Both the position numbers and the translations under genes were made by a program. The notes beneath the pieces were generated by a model. It did no database searches and was not told the origin of the DNA. It saw only the letters and a list, made by a program, of their open reading frames with translations. 64,000 nt of DNA from Syntrophobacter fumaroxidans MPOB (GTDB lineage Bacteria; Desulfobacterota; Syntrophobacteria; Syntrophobacterales; Syntrophobacteraceae), in the NCBI RefSeq assembly GCF_000014965.1, contig NC_008554.1, positions 4,142,001 through 4,206,000 on the forward strand, in the 5' to 3' direction. Positions 1 through 9,766 of the stretch are shown piece after piece; position 1 is the first letter of the stretch; each line of letters begins with the position of its first letter.

Positions 1-937
1 GCTCGGTGATGACGCGAACGATGTGATCCACGATATCGTCAAGCGACATGTTCTTCTCGGCGATTTCTTCAGATATCAGCGCCACGGCGGGTCTCGTCTG
101 CAACGCGACCTCCAGGGTGATCTTACTTGCCGTCCGTCCCATCAGTTTCACGAAATGGTAGTATTTGACCGCCGAAGCCGCGTCTTGCGTAAGGTTGCCG
201 ACCAGTTCCGAATAGATCTTCGTCGCGGTGTCGTAGCCGAACGAGATGGGAAGGTGAGCGCCGACGGCCAGGTCCCCGTCGATGGTCTTGGGGATGCCGA
301 TGACGCTGCATTTGATCCCTTGTTCCTCGAGGTATTCGGCAATGTAGGCGGCGTTGGTGTTGGAATCGTCCCCGCCAACGATCACCAGCCCGTCCAGCTT
401 GTTCCGGAGAACGGTGTCTTTCACCTTCTCAAACTGCTGAGGGGTCTTGATCTTGGTCCGGTCGGTGCCGAGAAAATCGAAACCGCCGGTGTTGAGGCGC
501 GCCTGGATGCTTTCCGTGGTGATTTCGAAGAGCGCCCCATTGATCAGTCCCTTCGGGCCCTGCTTGACCCCGAGTAGAGTGTTCCCGCGCCCGAGGGCCG
601 CCTTGAGTCCGGCGATCACGTTGTGGCCGCCGGCGGCGGGGCCTCCCGAAAACAGCACGGCCACTCGTTTCCCGGTTACCTTTGAGGGCAGCTCGGAACT
701 GAATGCTTCAAGCACACAATATCCGTGCCCGGCTGTGGTTTTCGGAAATATCTCCGCCATGCGCTCCGGGTTTTTGCACCGGACGGCACAGTCGGTTTCC
801 CGAAAGGCGGCGGGTCGTATTCGACCTTTTTCGTCCAAAAAGACCCGGCATACCTGGATGGGCAGTTCCCGCACCGCATTTTCGAAAGGCGAATGCGTAC
901 CCTCCATCTGACTGAGCTTCGCAATCAATTCCTGCAT
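1..937 (-). CDS. pfp: Pyrophosphate-dependent 6-phosphofructokinase, 3' end beyond window edge
   Basis: The frame runs off the left edge, so about 312 N-terminal codons are visible. PPi-PFK phosphorylates fructose 6-phosphate with pyrophosphate, a reversible glycolytic step in the cytoplasm. Visible motifs are the phosphate-binding loop FSGGPAAGGHN (about residues 96-106), GGDDSNTNA (188-196) and the catalytic PKTIDGDL (216-223). The second Asp in GGDDS is the residue known to favour PPi over ATP (ATP enzymes have GGDGS), so the call is PPi-dependent. The ATG at 937 follows GAGGGGAAGAAG, a good ribosome-binding site. The roughly 90-residue extension before the first loop is typical of the long PPi-PFK class. 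A PPi enzyme suits an energy-limited anaerobe (inference). Confidence 0.93.
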   Translation of the reverse strand, partial: MQELIAKLSQMEGTHSPFENAVRELPIQVCRVFLDEKGRIRPAAFRETDCAVRCKNPERMAEIFPKTTAGHGYCVLEAFSSELPSKVTGKRVAVLFSGGPAAGGHNVIAGLKAALGRGNTLLGVKQGPKGLINGALFEITTESIQARLNTGGFDFLGTDRTKIKTPQQFEKVKDTVLRNKLDGLVIVGGDDSNTNAAYIAEYLEEQGIKCSVIGIPKTIDGDLAVGAHLPISFGYDTATKIYSELVGNLTQDAASAVKYYHFVKLMGRTASKITLEVALQTRPAVALISEEIAEKNMSLDDIVDHIVRVITE

Positions 938-1172
938 TCTTCTTCCCCTCCTGCGTCGTCGGTGACCGGGAAAGCTCGATCCCGGTTGTCCTGGAGTTTC
1001 ATAAGTTCAACAAATCTTTATATCACTACCGCGCCCGCCATGGAAGCCCTCGTCAACATCGACCTTTCACTCAAGTCCCTGCCCGAATCTTCGCCCCCGC
1101 GGTTTCCGTTTGCACTTCCCGCCCCTCTCGATCGTTCCGGTTCGATGGGCCGAGAGGCCGTCCGGCACGGTA

Positions 1173-2714
1173 TCAATGGTCGCGGGGGTTGATCCCGCAA
1201 GGCCGGTGGATTCGCGGAGTGAATCGCTCGGGGCCCTTGACGATGGGTTTCCCGGTTTTCTTGGCGGTGTTGAAAACCATGCCGCCGAAGAGCCATTCGT
1301 GGAAGAGAAACAAACCATACCAGTAAACAAGCCCTGCAAGGCCGCGCGGCACAAATCTCGACAGCTGCTCGAGCTCGGTCACCCCCTCTCCTAAAGGAGT
1401 GATCTTGAATTCCAGAATGGCTTCCCCCGGGGTCTTCATCTCCGAGAGGAGCACCAGATGATGAGGCGCCCTCGCATCGAGTACCCGGTAGAAATCCAGC
1501 GCGTCGCCCGTATGCAGTTCCGTCGGATCCCGCCTTCCCCGGTTCATCCCCGTGCCGCCGACAAGCCGATCCACCCAGCCCCGCAAAGACCATAACGGGT
1601 TGGCGAAGTACCAACCGCTCGGCCCCCCGATCTTACTGATCGGCTCCCATATTTCCTCCGGGGTCGCCCTCAGTTGAATCCGGCTTCCGCATTCCAGGAT
1701 CGTCCCGCCTGAGTAGTCGGCATCCCCGCAATAAGTCCACTCCGGCGGGCGCATTTCGCCGGCATCGGTCCAGCAGGTTTCGATGGTGTGCTGTTCAACC
1801 CGTTTCACGGCCAGTTCGATGGTCTCGCGGCAGGTGAGAAGTCTCTGGGGGATGATATGGTGAATTCGGGTGTCCCCGCAAACGACCTCGTTCTGCAGAC
1901 CCTCAGCCAGGGGCAGCGCGATGGAAGAAGGGATCGGCGTCATCATATGTATCCAGAAAGCGCTCATGTGCGGAGTGAGAAAGGAAATCGGAATAATCAC
2001 TCTTTTGGGCAACCCGCACACCTCGGCGTATATCTGGATGAGGTCTTCGTAGGTGAGCACGTCGGGCCCGCCGATGTCGAACGTCTCGCCTCTTGAGGCC
2101 TCCTGTTCGAGGCATCCCTGAAGGTAATGAAGGACGTTTCGGATGGCGATGGGCTGCACCAGGGTACGCACCCACGGCGGGGTGAGCATGACCGGCAGAC
2201 GTTCCACCAGGTATCGGAGCATTTCGAACGATGCGCTGCCGGACCCGAGGATCATGGCTGCGCGCAGGAAGGTCACCGGAACGGGTCCGGATTGCAGAAT
2301 CTGCGCAACCTCATGCCTGGATTTCAAGTGCTCGCTCAATGCAGGATCGTCTTTGCTCCCCAGTCCGCCCAGGTAGATGATCCGGTCGAGCCCCGCGGCG
2401 GCGGCGGCTACAACCATGTTGCTCGCACCGGTGCGGTCCGCCTGCGGAAACTTCCCCGAGGAAGCAGACACCATCGAGTGAACTAGGTAGACCGCGGCCC
2501 GGCATCCCCGTGAGGCGTTCTTGAACGATTCGAGATCGAGAACGTCGCCTTCGACCGCCTCGAGGAGTGAATGACCTGACCAGGGACGACACTTGAGCTT
2601 CTCCAGGTTCCTGACCATCGCCCGCACGCGATAGCCGGCCTCGAGGAGTCTGGGGATCAGGCGGCCTCCCACGTAGCCGGTGCCCCCGATGACAAGCACG
2701 GGTTTGGTCTTCAT
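1173..2714 (-). CDS. NAD(P)-binding SDR fused to C-terminal DUF2867 domain
   Basis: The 513-residue protein begins with an atypical short-chain dehydrogenase (NmrA/epimerase-like) fold: the dinucleotide loop GGTGYVGG is at residues 10-17. The last third (about 340-500) has the features of DUF2867, a START/SRPBCC-like ligand pocket, and ends with a hydrophobic stretch around WYGLFLFHEW. This two-domain architecture is a recognised but uncharacterised family; substrate and reaction are unknown. The ATG at 2714 was chosen because GGGGGAG precedes it; an upstream in-frame ATG at 2735 has no ribosome-binding site. It stands alone between pfp and a divergent gene, with 235 bp of unassigned sequence before pfp. 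Confidence 0.82.
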   Translation of the reverse strand: MKTKPVLVIGGTGYVGGRLIPRLLEAGYRVRAMVRNLEKLKCRPWSGHSLLEAVEGDVLDLESFKNASRGCRAAVYLVHSMVSASSGKFPQADRTGASNMVVAAAAAGLDRIIYLGGLGSKDDPALSEHLKSRHEVAQILQSGPVPVTFLRAAMILGSGSASFEMLRYLVERLPVMLTPPWVRTLVQPIAIRNVLHYLQGCLEQEASRGETFDIGGPDVLTYEDLIQIYAEVCGLPKRVIIPISFLTPHMSAFWIHMMTPIPSSIALPLAEGLQNEVVCGDTRIHHIIPQRLLTCRETIELAVKRVEQHTIETCWTDAGEMRPPEWTYCGDADYSGGTILECGSRIQLRATPEEIWEPISKIGGPSGWYFANPLWSLRGWVDRLVGGTGMNRGRRDPTELHTGDALDFYRVLDARAPHHLVLLSEMKTPGEAILEFKITPLGEGVTELEQLSRFVPRGLAGLVYWYGLFLFHEWLFGGMVFNTAKKTGKPIVKGPERFTPRIHRPCGINPRDH

Positions 2715-2798
2715 CAGATGCGTTCTCCCCCGCATGAAAACGTCGGAACAGCCGGGCAGGCGTTTCCGAAACGCCCGGCCTGCAACGTTTTCTCCTGA

Positions 2799-2826
2799 TT
2801 GACATTGCTTGCGAAAAACTTAGTAT
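2799..2826 (+). promoter_or_regulatory. Predicted sigma70-type promoter for the DUF3096 gene
   Basis: TTGACA (2799-2804) and TAGTAT (2821-2826) are separated by 16 bp in the gap between the divergent SDR and DUF3096 genes. The -35 is perfect and the -10 weaker. A short palindrome, CGTTTCCGAAACG, lies just upstream at 2761-2773 and could be an operator. Confidence 0.5.
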
Positions 2827-2961
2827 GGTGTAGTCCGACACCACAATGTATAGCGGTGCGCCGAAGAGTCAAGAAGAACGACGTTCAACGACGCGATGCC
2901 GCATTGGGCGGCCGCGCCGGGGAGAACTCCCGAACCGGCAACCTTGCGCCTGGAGAGTGAA

Positions 2962-3105
2962 ATGAGTTATCCTCCACATGTACCGGTACAGGCAGTCGTA
3001 TCCGTGATCACGGGCATTCTCATTTTGATCATGCCGAAACTCCTCAACTATATCGTCGCCATCTACCTGATCCTGTCGGGACTCCTGATGATGTTGCGGT
3101 ATTGA
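2962..3105 (+). CDS. DUF3096 family small membrane protein
   Basis: This 47-residue protein consists of two short hydrophobic helices separated by a tight turn, PKLLNY, and ends LSGLLMMLRY. That matches the DUF3096 family of tiny inner-membrane proteins of unknown function. The ATG at 2962 follows GGAGAGTGAA at good spacing; an in-frame start 66 bp upstream gives a Pro/Arg-rich extension with no ribosome-binding site and was rejected. It lies 83 bp before the efflux operon and may share its promoter, but no functional link is shown. Confidence 0.75.
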   Translation: MSYPPHVPVQAVVSVITGILILIMPKLLNYIVAIYLILSGLLMMLRY

Positions 3106-3188
3106 GACCCGGTTCGGGATCGCCACTCGTGTCTGCTTCAGGGAATCCGCCTTGATCGGGTTTCACTGGGCCGTTTCGGGGGAACAGA

Positions 3189-4685
3189 ATGAAAAGTCAA
3201 TCGGGGCGCGGTGTCGCGAGACGTCGCTTTGAGAGCCACCGTGCCGTCTTTCTGTACGTACTGGGCGTGATCGCCGCGATCACCGTTTCGGGTTGTTCAA
3301 CCACCGGCGATTCCGCCCCGAATGCGAACCCCGCGCTCCCGATCGAATCCCCGGTCCTCCCGCCCACGGCTCCGTCGATGGAGGACTCGGCCGGGAAGGG
3401 CGGCACCCTCACGGTGGACCGTGCAATACAGGAAGCCCTGAGCGTCAGTCCCGAGCTGGACCAGGCCAGAAGCAGAGTGGCCGCCGCCGGCGAACAGGTC
3501 AGGCAGGCCGAAGCCATGTTCTATCCGCGGATCGTGCTCTCCCAGGAGTACAACACCACGGACAATCCGGTTTATGCACTGATGTATATCATCAACCAGA
3601 GGCGTTTCCAGCCGACGATCGCCTTCAACGATCCCGGGCGGCAGCACGATGTGGTCTCCTCGGCTCAGGGAGAATGGGCGCTGTTCGAAGGCGGAAGCCG
3701 ACGGTTCGACCGGAGCGCGGCGTTGAATCAGCGCCGGGCTCAACAGGACGAAGTTTTCGCCATGCGCAACCAGCTCGTGGCAAGGGTTACCGAGACCTAC
3801 TACCAGTGGTTGCAGTCGTTGGTGTTCATCGACGTGGCGGAGAAAACGCTCGAAGCCGCTCAATTGGATCAAAGACTCGGTGAGGCGCGCTACAAGGCCG
3901 AAATGGCCTTGCCCAGCGAAGTGCTCCGGTTGAAAGCCCGTACGGCCGAGGTGCGCGGCAGCCTGGTCACTGCGAAATCGAGCGCCAGGCGTTTCCAGGC
4001 TGCTTTGGAACGCCTCATTGCCAGGTCCATTACCCAGGGGGAAATCCCGCGTCCGGAGCTTTCGTCGGATGAGCCGCCGCTTTCAGCCGCCGCGGAAGAC
4101 GCCGATGCGCTCGTGGCTCAGGCTCTGAACCGGCGGCCGGAAATGGCGGCCATACGGTCGATGGTTCTCGCCGCGGGGGACCGCGTCAAGTCCGCTCGGG
4201 GGGGACTCCTGCCCAAGCTGTCCACCAGCGCGCGTTACCAGTGGGATTCGGAGGAGATCGTGGACGGCGAGGGAAGCTGGATGTTCGGCATACAAGCCGC
4301 CTGGCCGATTTTTGAGGGGGGAATGACGTGGTCGCGGATCGCTGAGGCCCGGTCCCGTCTGCAGGAAGTGCAGGCGAAGGGCAGGCAGATCGCGCTGGAC
4401 ATCGCCCTGGAAGTCCAACAGGCGGCCCTGGCCGTCCAGGAGGCTGCGGAGAAGATCAAGGTTGCCGACGAGCGTCGGGCATGGGCCGAGAAGGCCCTGC
4501 GGGAGGTGCGGTTCATTTTCGAGAAGCAGATTGCCGGCGTGGACTCCCTGCTGCAGGCCGAAGTGTCGTGGAACCAGGCGGAAGTGGCCTACACGGCGGC
4601 CGTATTTGAAGGCCGGATTGCCCATGCGCTGCTCAGAAAATCCCTGGGGGACTTCGCGGAATGGTTGGAGGCCAAGCATGAATAA
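3189..4685 (+). CDS. TolC-family outer-membrane efflux lipoprotein
   Basis: The 498-residue protein is the outer-membrane exit duct of a tripartite efflux pump. The N-terminus carries a signal sequence ending in the lipobox-like VSGC with Cys36, so it is probably a lipid-anchored (OprM/NodT-type) member. Long Ala/Glu/Arg-rich helices and two internally similar halves (starting near residues 70 and 290) match the TolC repeat structure. The ATG at 3189 follows GGGGGAACAG. Its stop overlaps the adaptor gene by 8 bp, showing translational coupling with the pump operon. Confidence 0.92.
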   Translation: MKSQSGRGVARRRFESHRAVFLYVLGVIAAITVSGCSTTGDSAPNANPALPIESPVLPPTAPSMEDSAGKGGTLTVDRAIQEALSVSPELDQARSRVAAAGEQVRQAEAMFYPRIVLSQEYNTTDNPVYALMYIINQRRFQPTIAFNDPGRQHDVVSSAQGEWALFEGGSRRFDRSAALNQRRAQQDEVFAMRNQLVARVTETYYQWLQSLVFIDVAEKTLEAAQLDQRLGEARYKAEMALPSEVLRLKARTAEVRGSLVTAKSSARRFQAALERLIARSITQGEIPRPELSSDEPPLSAAAEDADALVAQALNRRPEMAAIRSMVLAAGDRVKSARGGLLPKLSTSARYQWDSEEIVDGEGSWMFGIQAAWPIFEGGMTWSRIAEARSRLQEVQAKGRQIALDIALEVQQAALAVQEAAEKIKVADERRAWAEKALREVRFIFEKQIAGVDSLLQAEVSWNQAEVAYTAAVFEGRIAHALLRKSLGDFAEWLEAKHE

Positions 4686-5907
4686 GGCGCAGGAAGACGA
4701 AAAACGCAGGAAAGTCTTCAGGGAAACATTGAAGGCCTCCGGTGCGGTTCTCATTCTGGTTCTGCTGATGGCCTGGCTTGCCGGGGGCTTCTTGAAGAAG
4801 GTGCGACCCGGCCCCGCCCAACCCGTGGCGCCGGAGCCCGGAGTCAGGATGCAGGCAGTGGAGCGGCGCACTTTCCCGACAGTCGTCGAACAGGTCGGAA
4901 CGGTCAGATCCCGGGCAGAGGCCCGCGTCTCCAGCCGAATCATCGCGCAGGTCAGGGAAATCCTGGTGCGCGAAGGCGATTCGGTGGTCGGTGCGGATGA
5001 GAAGGACGGGAAACCGACGGTCATGGCGCGCCTGGATGACGGCGACATTCAGGCCCGTCTGCGCCAGGCGGAGGCACAACTGGCTGCGGTCGGGAGGGCC
5101 AAGGAAGTTTCCTCCGCCCGGTTGGGCGCCGCCAGGTCCCAGGTGGAGGCAGTGCGGGCGAACCGCGAAAAAGCGTTTTCCGACTACAAACGCTACGCGG
5201 AGCTGAAGCGTGACCAAGCCGCCACGGGCCAGCAGGTCGAGCATGCCCGCGCGCTTCGAAATGCCACGGAAGCTCAACTGCAGGGTTCGATCAAAGAAGT
5301 GCAGGTCGCTCGAGGAGAGCTCGAGAGGGTGGAGGCTCAGCGGGAACATGCGGAGGCTGCCGTTGCGGAAGCTCGGGCCATGCTGGACTACACGATTATC
5401 CGGGCTCCTTTTTCGGGCAAGGTGATCCGGAAGATGGTCGATGTGGGGGACATGGCCTCCCCGGGACAGCCCCTGTTCCTGCTGGAAGCCCGGTCGGCAC
5501 CGGAGCTGCACGCCCAGGTGACGGAATCCCTGGTGCCCTTCCTCAAGACGGGTCAGGAATTCAGCATTCGAATCGATGCCCTGGACTGCTCGTTCCCGGG
5601 GGTACTCAGCGAAATCGTTCCCAGGTCCGACCCCGTCACCCGAACGGTCCAGGTCAAGGTGAGTCTCCCCCCGGACGAGCGGCTCATCAATGGTCTCTAC
5701 GGCAGGCTTCCCATTTCTCGCGGTCACTATGAAACCCTGGTGGTGCCTGCGGCCGCGGTGCAACAGAGCGGCCAGCTCGATTTCGTGCGCGTGGTGGGTG
5801 CGGACGGCGCAACGCGCAGGCGCTTTGTCACTCTCGGCCGGCGACAAGAGGGCCTTGTCGAGGTTCTCACGGGTCTGAAGGAAGGCGAGAAGGTTGTCGC
5901 GCCATGA
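4678..5907 (+). CDS. RND efflux periplasmic adaptor (membrane fusion protein)
   Basis: The 409-residue adaptor links the inner-membrane RND pump to the outer-membrane duct. Residues about 18-40 form the single N-terminal membrane anchor. The barrel/lipoyl half begins near TVVEQVGTVRSRAEA, followed by a coiled-coil hairpin rich in Ala, Arg and Glu (about 120-235), the second lipoyl half near IRAPFSGKV, and a beta-barrel and membrane-proximal domain ending in LKEGEKVV. The ATG at 4678 lies inside the end of the TolC-like gene and the stop overlaps the pump start by 4 bp. Confidence 0.92.
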   Translation: MNKAQEDEKRRKVFRETLKASGAVLILVLLMAWLAGGFLKKVRPGPAQPVAPEPGVRMQAVERRTFPTVVEQVGTVRSRAEARVSSRIIAQVREILVREGDSVVGADEKDGKPTVMARLDDGDIQARLRQAEAQLAAVGRAKEVSSARLGAARSQVEAVRANREKAFSDYKRYAELKRDQAATGQQVEHARALRNATEAQLQGSIKEVQVARGELERVEAQREHAEAAVAEARAMLDYTIIRAPFSGKVIRKMVDVGDMASPGQPLFLLEARSAPELHAQVTESLVPFLKTGQEFSIRIDALDCSFPGVLSEIVPRSDPVTRTVQVKVSLPPDERLINGLYGRLPISRGHYETLVVPAAAVQQSGQLDFVRVVGADGATRRRFVTLGRRQEGLVEVLTGLKEGEKVVAP

Positions 5908-8900
5908 ATGAACCGGGTCATTCCTCACATCACTGGATGAGCAAAATTGTCGAGGCCTTCCTCAAGGGCAACCTCTCCGTACTGTTCATCCTCATCAGCC
6001 TGATTGCCGGTTCCGTGGCGCTCCTCATCACGCCCCGCGAGGAGGATCCGCAGATCGTGGTGCCCATCGCGGATGTGCTCATCAGTATGCCAGGGGCTTC
6101 CGCGCGCGAGGTCGAGCGCCAGGTTTCGACCCGCCTGGAGAAGCTCCTGTACCAGATCGACGGGGTGGAATACGTCTACTCCACGAGCTTCCCGTCACAG
6201 GCGATCGTTACGGTGCGCTTCTTCGTGGGAGAAGACAGGGAACGGAGCTGGGTGAAGCTCCACAACAAGATCCAGGCCAACATCGACCACGTGCCGCCGG
6301 GAGTTGCCGGGTGGGTGGTCAAACCCGTGGAAATCGATGACGTGCCCATCGTCAACCTGACGCTTTACAGCGCCGAGTACGGCGACTTCGAGCTGCGCCG
6401 CATGGCCGAGGAGCTCGAGATCCGCCTGCAGGCCGTGAACAATGCCGGGCGGACCTACATTGCGGGAGGAAGACCCCGCCAGATCTCGGTCGGCCTGTCC
6501 CCGCAGCTCATGGCCGGCCGCAACATCTCCCTGCTGGAAGTCCAGCAGGCCGTCAAGGCGGCCAACGTGGCCTTGCCCGCGGGGAACCTCACGAGAGACA
6601 ACCGGGAAATCCGGTTCGACGCCGGCCGATTCCTGTCATCGACGAAGGACGTGGAGGGCCTCGTGGTCGGCGTCCATGAGGGGAGACCGGTGTTTCTGAA
6701 GGAAATCGCCACGGTCACGGACGGTCCCGCGGAAGCGCAGTGTTACACGCGCATTGCCCTCGGCGAGCGGGCCCATTCCGGCATGGACCCTCTGGCGTCG
6801 AAGGGTCCGCTTCCCGCCGGGATTCGGCCTTTCGCCGACTACCCCGCCGTGACCGTTGCCGTGGCCAAGCGCAAAGGGACCAATGCGGTATGGGTGTCCG
6901 AGGAAGTCAAGAAACAGGCGGAACGGTTTGCCCATGAAATCCTGCCGGAAGGCGTTCATCTCAGGGTGACCCGGGATTTCGGGCAAAGTGCGGATGACAA
7001 GGTGAACGAATTGGTGGAAGCGCTGCTGGTCGCCATAGTCATCGTGGTGATCCTTCTTGCGTACAGTCTTGGCTGGCGGGAGGGCATCATCATCGCACTG
7101 GCCGTGCCCGTCACTTTCAGTTTCACTTTGCTGATCAATTTCTTCCTCGGTTACACCATCAACCGCGTGACGCTTTTTGCCCTGATCCTGTCCCTCGGGC
7201 TGGTCGTCGACGACCCCATCGTGGACGTGGAAAACATTCACCGGCATTTTTCCCTTCGCAAGGAACCGCCTGAACGGGCCGTGGTGAGCGCGGTGAACGA
7301 GGTCCGGCCGCCGATCATTCTGGCCACCTTTGCGGTCATCATTTCATTTGTCCCCATGTTTTTCATCACCGGGATGATGGGTCCCTACATGGCGCCCATG
7401 GCGCTCAACGTGCCGGTGGCCATGCTGATGAGCCTTCTCGTCGCCTTCACCATCACCCCATGGCTTTCCCTCCACATGTTGCGCCGTACTTACGATCGAC
7501 CGCACGAAAAGGAACCCGTCCCCGAGGAGGACGCGCTCCACAGGATTTACTCCGGGATCATGACGGCGGTCATCCGGCGCCGCGACCTGCGCTGGGGCAT
7601 CCTGGGAACGGTGGTGATCCTTCTGATCTTCTCCGGCTGGCTCGTCACTTCGCACCGGGTGCCCTTGAAGATGCTCCCCTTCGACAACAAGAACGAGTTC
7701 CTCGTTGTGATCGACATGCCCAGGGGTACCGCCCTGGAGACAACCGAAGCGGCTGCGCGGGCCATGGCGGACTACCTGGTCCGTGTGCCCGAGGTGACCG
7801 ATGTCACCACCCACGCGGGGATAAGCGGTCCGATCGATTTCAACGGGTTGGTTCGGCACTATTACCTGAGGCAGGGGGCGCACGTCGCGGATGTTCACGC
7901 CAACCTGGTGGGGAAAAAGCACAGAAGCCTGCAGAGCCATGCCGTCGCGCTTCGGCTTCGCAATGATCTCCAGGATATCGCAATCAGGCACGGCGCCAAC
8001 ATCAAGATCGTGGAAAGCCCCCCCGGACCTCCGGTGATCGCCACCCTGGTTGCGGAAGTCTATGGGCGTTCGGAGCAACCCTACGCGGAATTGGTCGAGG
8101 CCGCATCGGTCGTGCGCCGGCACATGGAGGAATTGCGCGGGGTTGTGGACGTGGACGATGTCGTGGTGGCTCCCCAGGGCAGGACCGTGTTCCGGGTGGA
8201 TCGCACCAAGGCGTCCATGAGCGGCATCACCGACGAAATGATCGCCCTGAGTCTGCGCGGGCTTGTGGAGGGAGCCGTTCCAGGCCCGCTCAGGGTTGAA
8301 AACGAAGTCTATCCTCCATCGATCAAGCTCCGTCTGCCCAGGGAGGATCGCGCCCTGAAGGCCGACCTCGACCAGATGATGATCAAGGGGGCGACGGGAG
8401 CGGGAGTGTTCCTGTCCGAACTGGGAACTTTCGAAGAGGAAGCGATCGACCAGCCCATCTATCACAAGAACCTCAAACCGGTCGTGTACGTATTCGGGGA
8501 GACCGCCGGCCTGCCTCCCCCCGAAGCGGTGATCAGCCTGAGTGAAAGGACCGCGACGGACCAACGGCTCAAGGAATTCGAAGTGATCTGGTCGGGAGAA
8601 GGGGAATGGGACATCACGCTCCGGGTGTTCCGCGACCTGGGGATTGCGTTCGGCGTTGCCGTCCTGGGCATTTACATCCTCCTGCTCTACCAGACCGGGA
8701 GCTATCTGCTTCCGGCCATCCAGTTGATCGCCCTGCCGCTTTCGGTCATCGGCATTCTTCCCGGGTTCTGGGTGCTGAACCTCATCAGCGGCGGGCCGGT
8801 GGGCGGGTGGGGTAACCCGGTTTACTTCACGGCGACCGCCATGATCGGTATGATCGCCCTGGCGGGCATCGCCACCAGAAATTCCATTCTGCTCATTGAA

Positions 8901-9182
8901 TTCGTCGAAGCGAGGAGGCAGGAGGGCAGGGCCCTGGTTGCATCTTTGATCGAAGCGGGCGCTCTGCGGACAAGGCCCATCTTCCTTACCTCCTTTGCGG
9001 CAATGCTTGCCGCATGGCCGATCACCCTCGATCCGATCTTCTCCGGATTGGCATGGGCACTCATTTTCGGGATAGCCGTCTCCACCTTCTTCACGCTGAT
9101 CGTTGTGCCGCTGGTCTACTACATGGCTTACCGGCGTACGGGGGAAGACCGAATCACATACGGGGAGAACAAAACTTCATGA
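5904..9182 (+). CDS. RND-superfamily efflux pump (HAE1/AcrB type)
   Basis: The 1092-residue proton-driven inner-membrane pump has the RND layout: TM1, a large periplasmic loop, TM2-6 (about residues 370-490), a central cytoplasmic link, TM7, a second periplasmic loop, and TM8-12. The TM4 acidic pair appears in LVVDDPIVDVEN, the residues that relay protons in AcrB. The sequence resembles the subfamily often annotated AcrB/AcrD/AcrF with no defined substrate. Start ATG 5904 overlaps the adaptor stop (ATGA) and the end overlaps the cyclase gene in the same way. Drugs, metals or lipids are all possible substrates. Confidence 0.94.
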   Translation: MNEPGHSSHHWMSKIVEAFLKGNLSVLFILISLIAGSVALLITPREEDPQIVVPIADVLISMPGASAREVERQVSTRLEKLLYQIDGVEYVYSTSFPSQAIVTVRFFVGEDRERSWVKLHNKIQANIDHVPPGVAGWVVKPVEIDDVPIVNLTLYSAEYGDFELRRMAEELEIRLQAVNNAGRTYIAGGRPRQISVGLSPQLMAGRNISLLEVQQAVKAANVALPAGNLTRDNREIRFDAGRFLSSTKDVEGLVVGVHEGRPVFLKEIATVTDGPAEAQCYTRIALGERAHSGMDPLASKGPLPAGIRPFADYPAVTVAVAKRKGTNAVWVSEEVKKQAERFAHEILPEGVHLRVTRDFGQSADDKVNELVEALLVAIVIVVILLAYSLGWREGIIIALAVPVTFSFTLLINFFLGYTINRVTLFALILSLGLVVDDPIVDVENIHRHFSLRKEPPERAVVSAVNEVRPPIILATFAVIISFVPMFFITGMMGPYMAPMALNVPVAMLMSLLVAFTITPWLSLHMLRRTYDRPHEKEPVPEEDALHRIYSGIMTAVIRRRDLRWGILGTVVILLIFSGWLVTSHRVPLKMLPFDNKNEFLVVIDMPRGTALETTEAAARAMADYLVRVPEVTDVTTHAGISGPIDFNGLVRHYYLRQGAHVADVHANLVGKKHRSLQSHAVALRLRNDLQDIAIRHGANIKIVESPPGPPVIATLVAEVYGRSEQPYAELVEAASVVRRHMEELRGVVDVDDVVVAPQGRTVFRVDRTKASMSGITDEMIALSLRGLVEGAVPGPLRVENEVYPPSIKLRLPREDRALKADLDQMMIKGATGAGVFLSELGTFEEEAIDQPIYHKNLKPVVYVFGETAGLPPPEAVISLSERTATDQRLKEFEVIWSGEGEWDITLRVFRDLGIAFGVAVLGIYILLLYQTGSYLLPAIQLIALPLSVIGILPGFWVLNLISGGPVGGWGNPVYFTATAMIGMIALAGIATRNSILLIEFVEARRQEGRALVASLIEAGALRTRPIFLTSFAAMLAAWPITLDPIFSGLAWALIFGIAVSTFFTLIVVPLVYYMAYRRTGEDRITYGENKTS

Positions 9183-9766
9183 AAATGCCCGATGATCTTT
9201 TCTGCGAGGTGTGCTCGGAGAAGCGCGGGATCAATCCGGAAACGCTGAAACAGGTCATGATCCTGGCGGTGGAGATTGCCCGCGAGGGGAGAGAAGGCCG
9301 GCGGATCGGGACGATGTTCATCGTTTCGGATACCGATGAGGTGCTCAAGCACTCCAGGAACCTTATCCTCGATCCGCTCCTGGGACACCCCGACCACCTG
9401 AAGCGCATCGAAGACCCGAATGCGCGCGAGACCATCAAGGAACTGGCCCAGCTGGACGGCGCCTTCATCGTCTCCGACGACGGCGTGGTGGTGTCGGCCT
9501 GTCGTTATGTCGATGCGTTCTCGGAGGGGATCAACCTGCCCCTGGGACTCGGCAGCAGGCACATGGCCGCCGCCTCGATCACCAAACAAACGCAATCGGT
9601 GGCCGTGGTGGTTTCCGAGAGCTCCGTCGTCAGGGTCTTCGACGATGGCGAAATCGTGTCCGAGATCATCCCGGAACTGTGGATGTTCAAGCGATACGGT
9701 TCCCATTGGGCCGTTGACGGGAAGAAGCTCGAGGAAGAAATCTCCGCGGTGACCGATTTGCCTTGA
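9179..9766 (+). CDS. Diadenylate cyclase (DisA_N/DAC) domain protein
   Basis: This 195-residue cytosolic protein resembles the DAC domain that makes c-di-AMP from two ATP. The DGA motif is at residues 93-95 (LDGAFIVSDDG) and the second motif at 127-129 reads RHM inside GLGSRHMAA, where the canonical motif is RHR. The N-terminus has a CEVC pair (residues 9-12) and no transmembrane helix, unlike CdaA. Its ATG overlaps the RND pump stop by 4 bp, so it is the last gene of the efflux operon. The changed Arg may reduce or alter activity, so cyclase function is predicted by family, not proven. Confidence 0.8.
   Translation: MKMPDDLFCEVCSEKRGINPETLKQVMILAVEIAREGREGRRIGTMFIVSDTDEVLKHSRNLILDPLLGHPDHLKRIEDPNARETIKELAQLDGAFIVSDDGVVVSACRYVDAFSEGINLPLGLGSRHMAAASITKQTQSVAVVVSESSVVRVFDDGEIVSEIIPELWMFKRYGSHWAVDGKKLEEEISAVTDLP

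Noticed and set aside
7344-8564. 406-codon minus-strand ORF inside the RND pump gene
   Set aside because: His/Asp-rich antisense shadow of a highly conserved gene.
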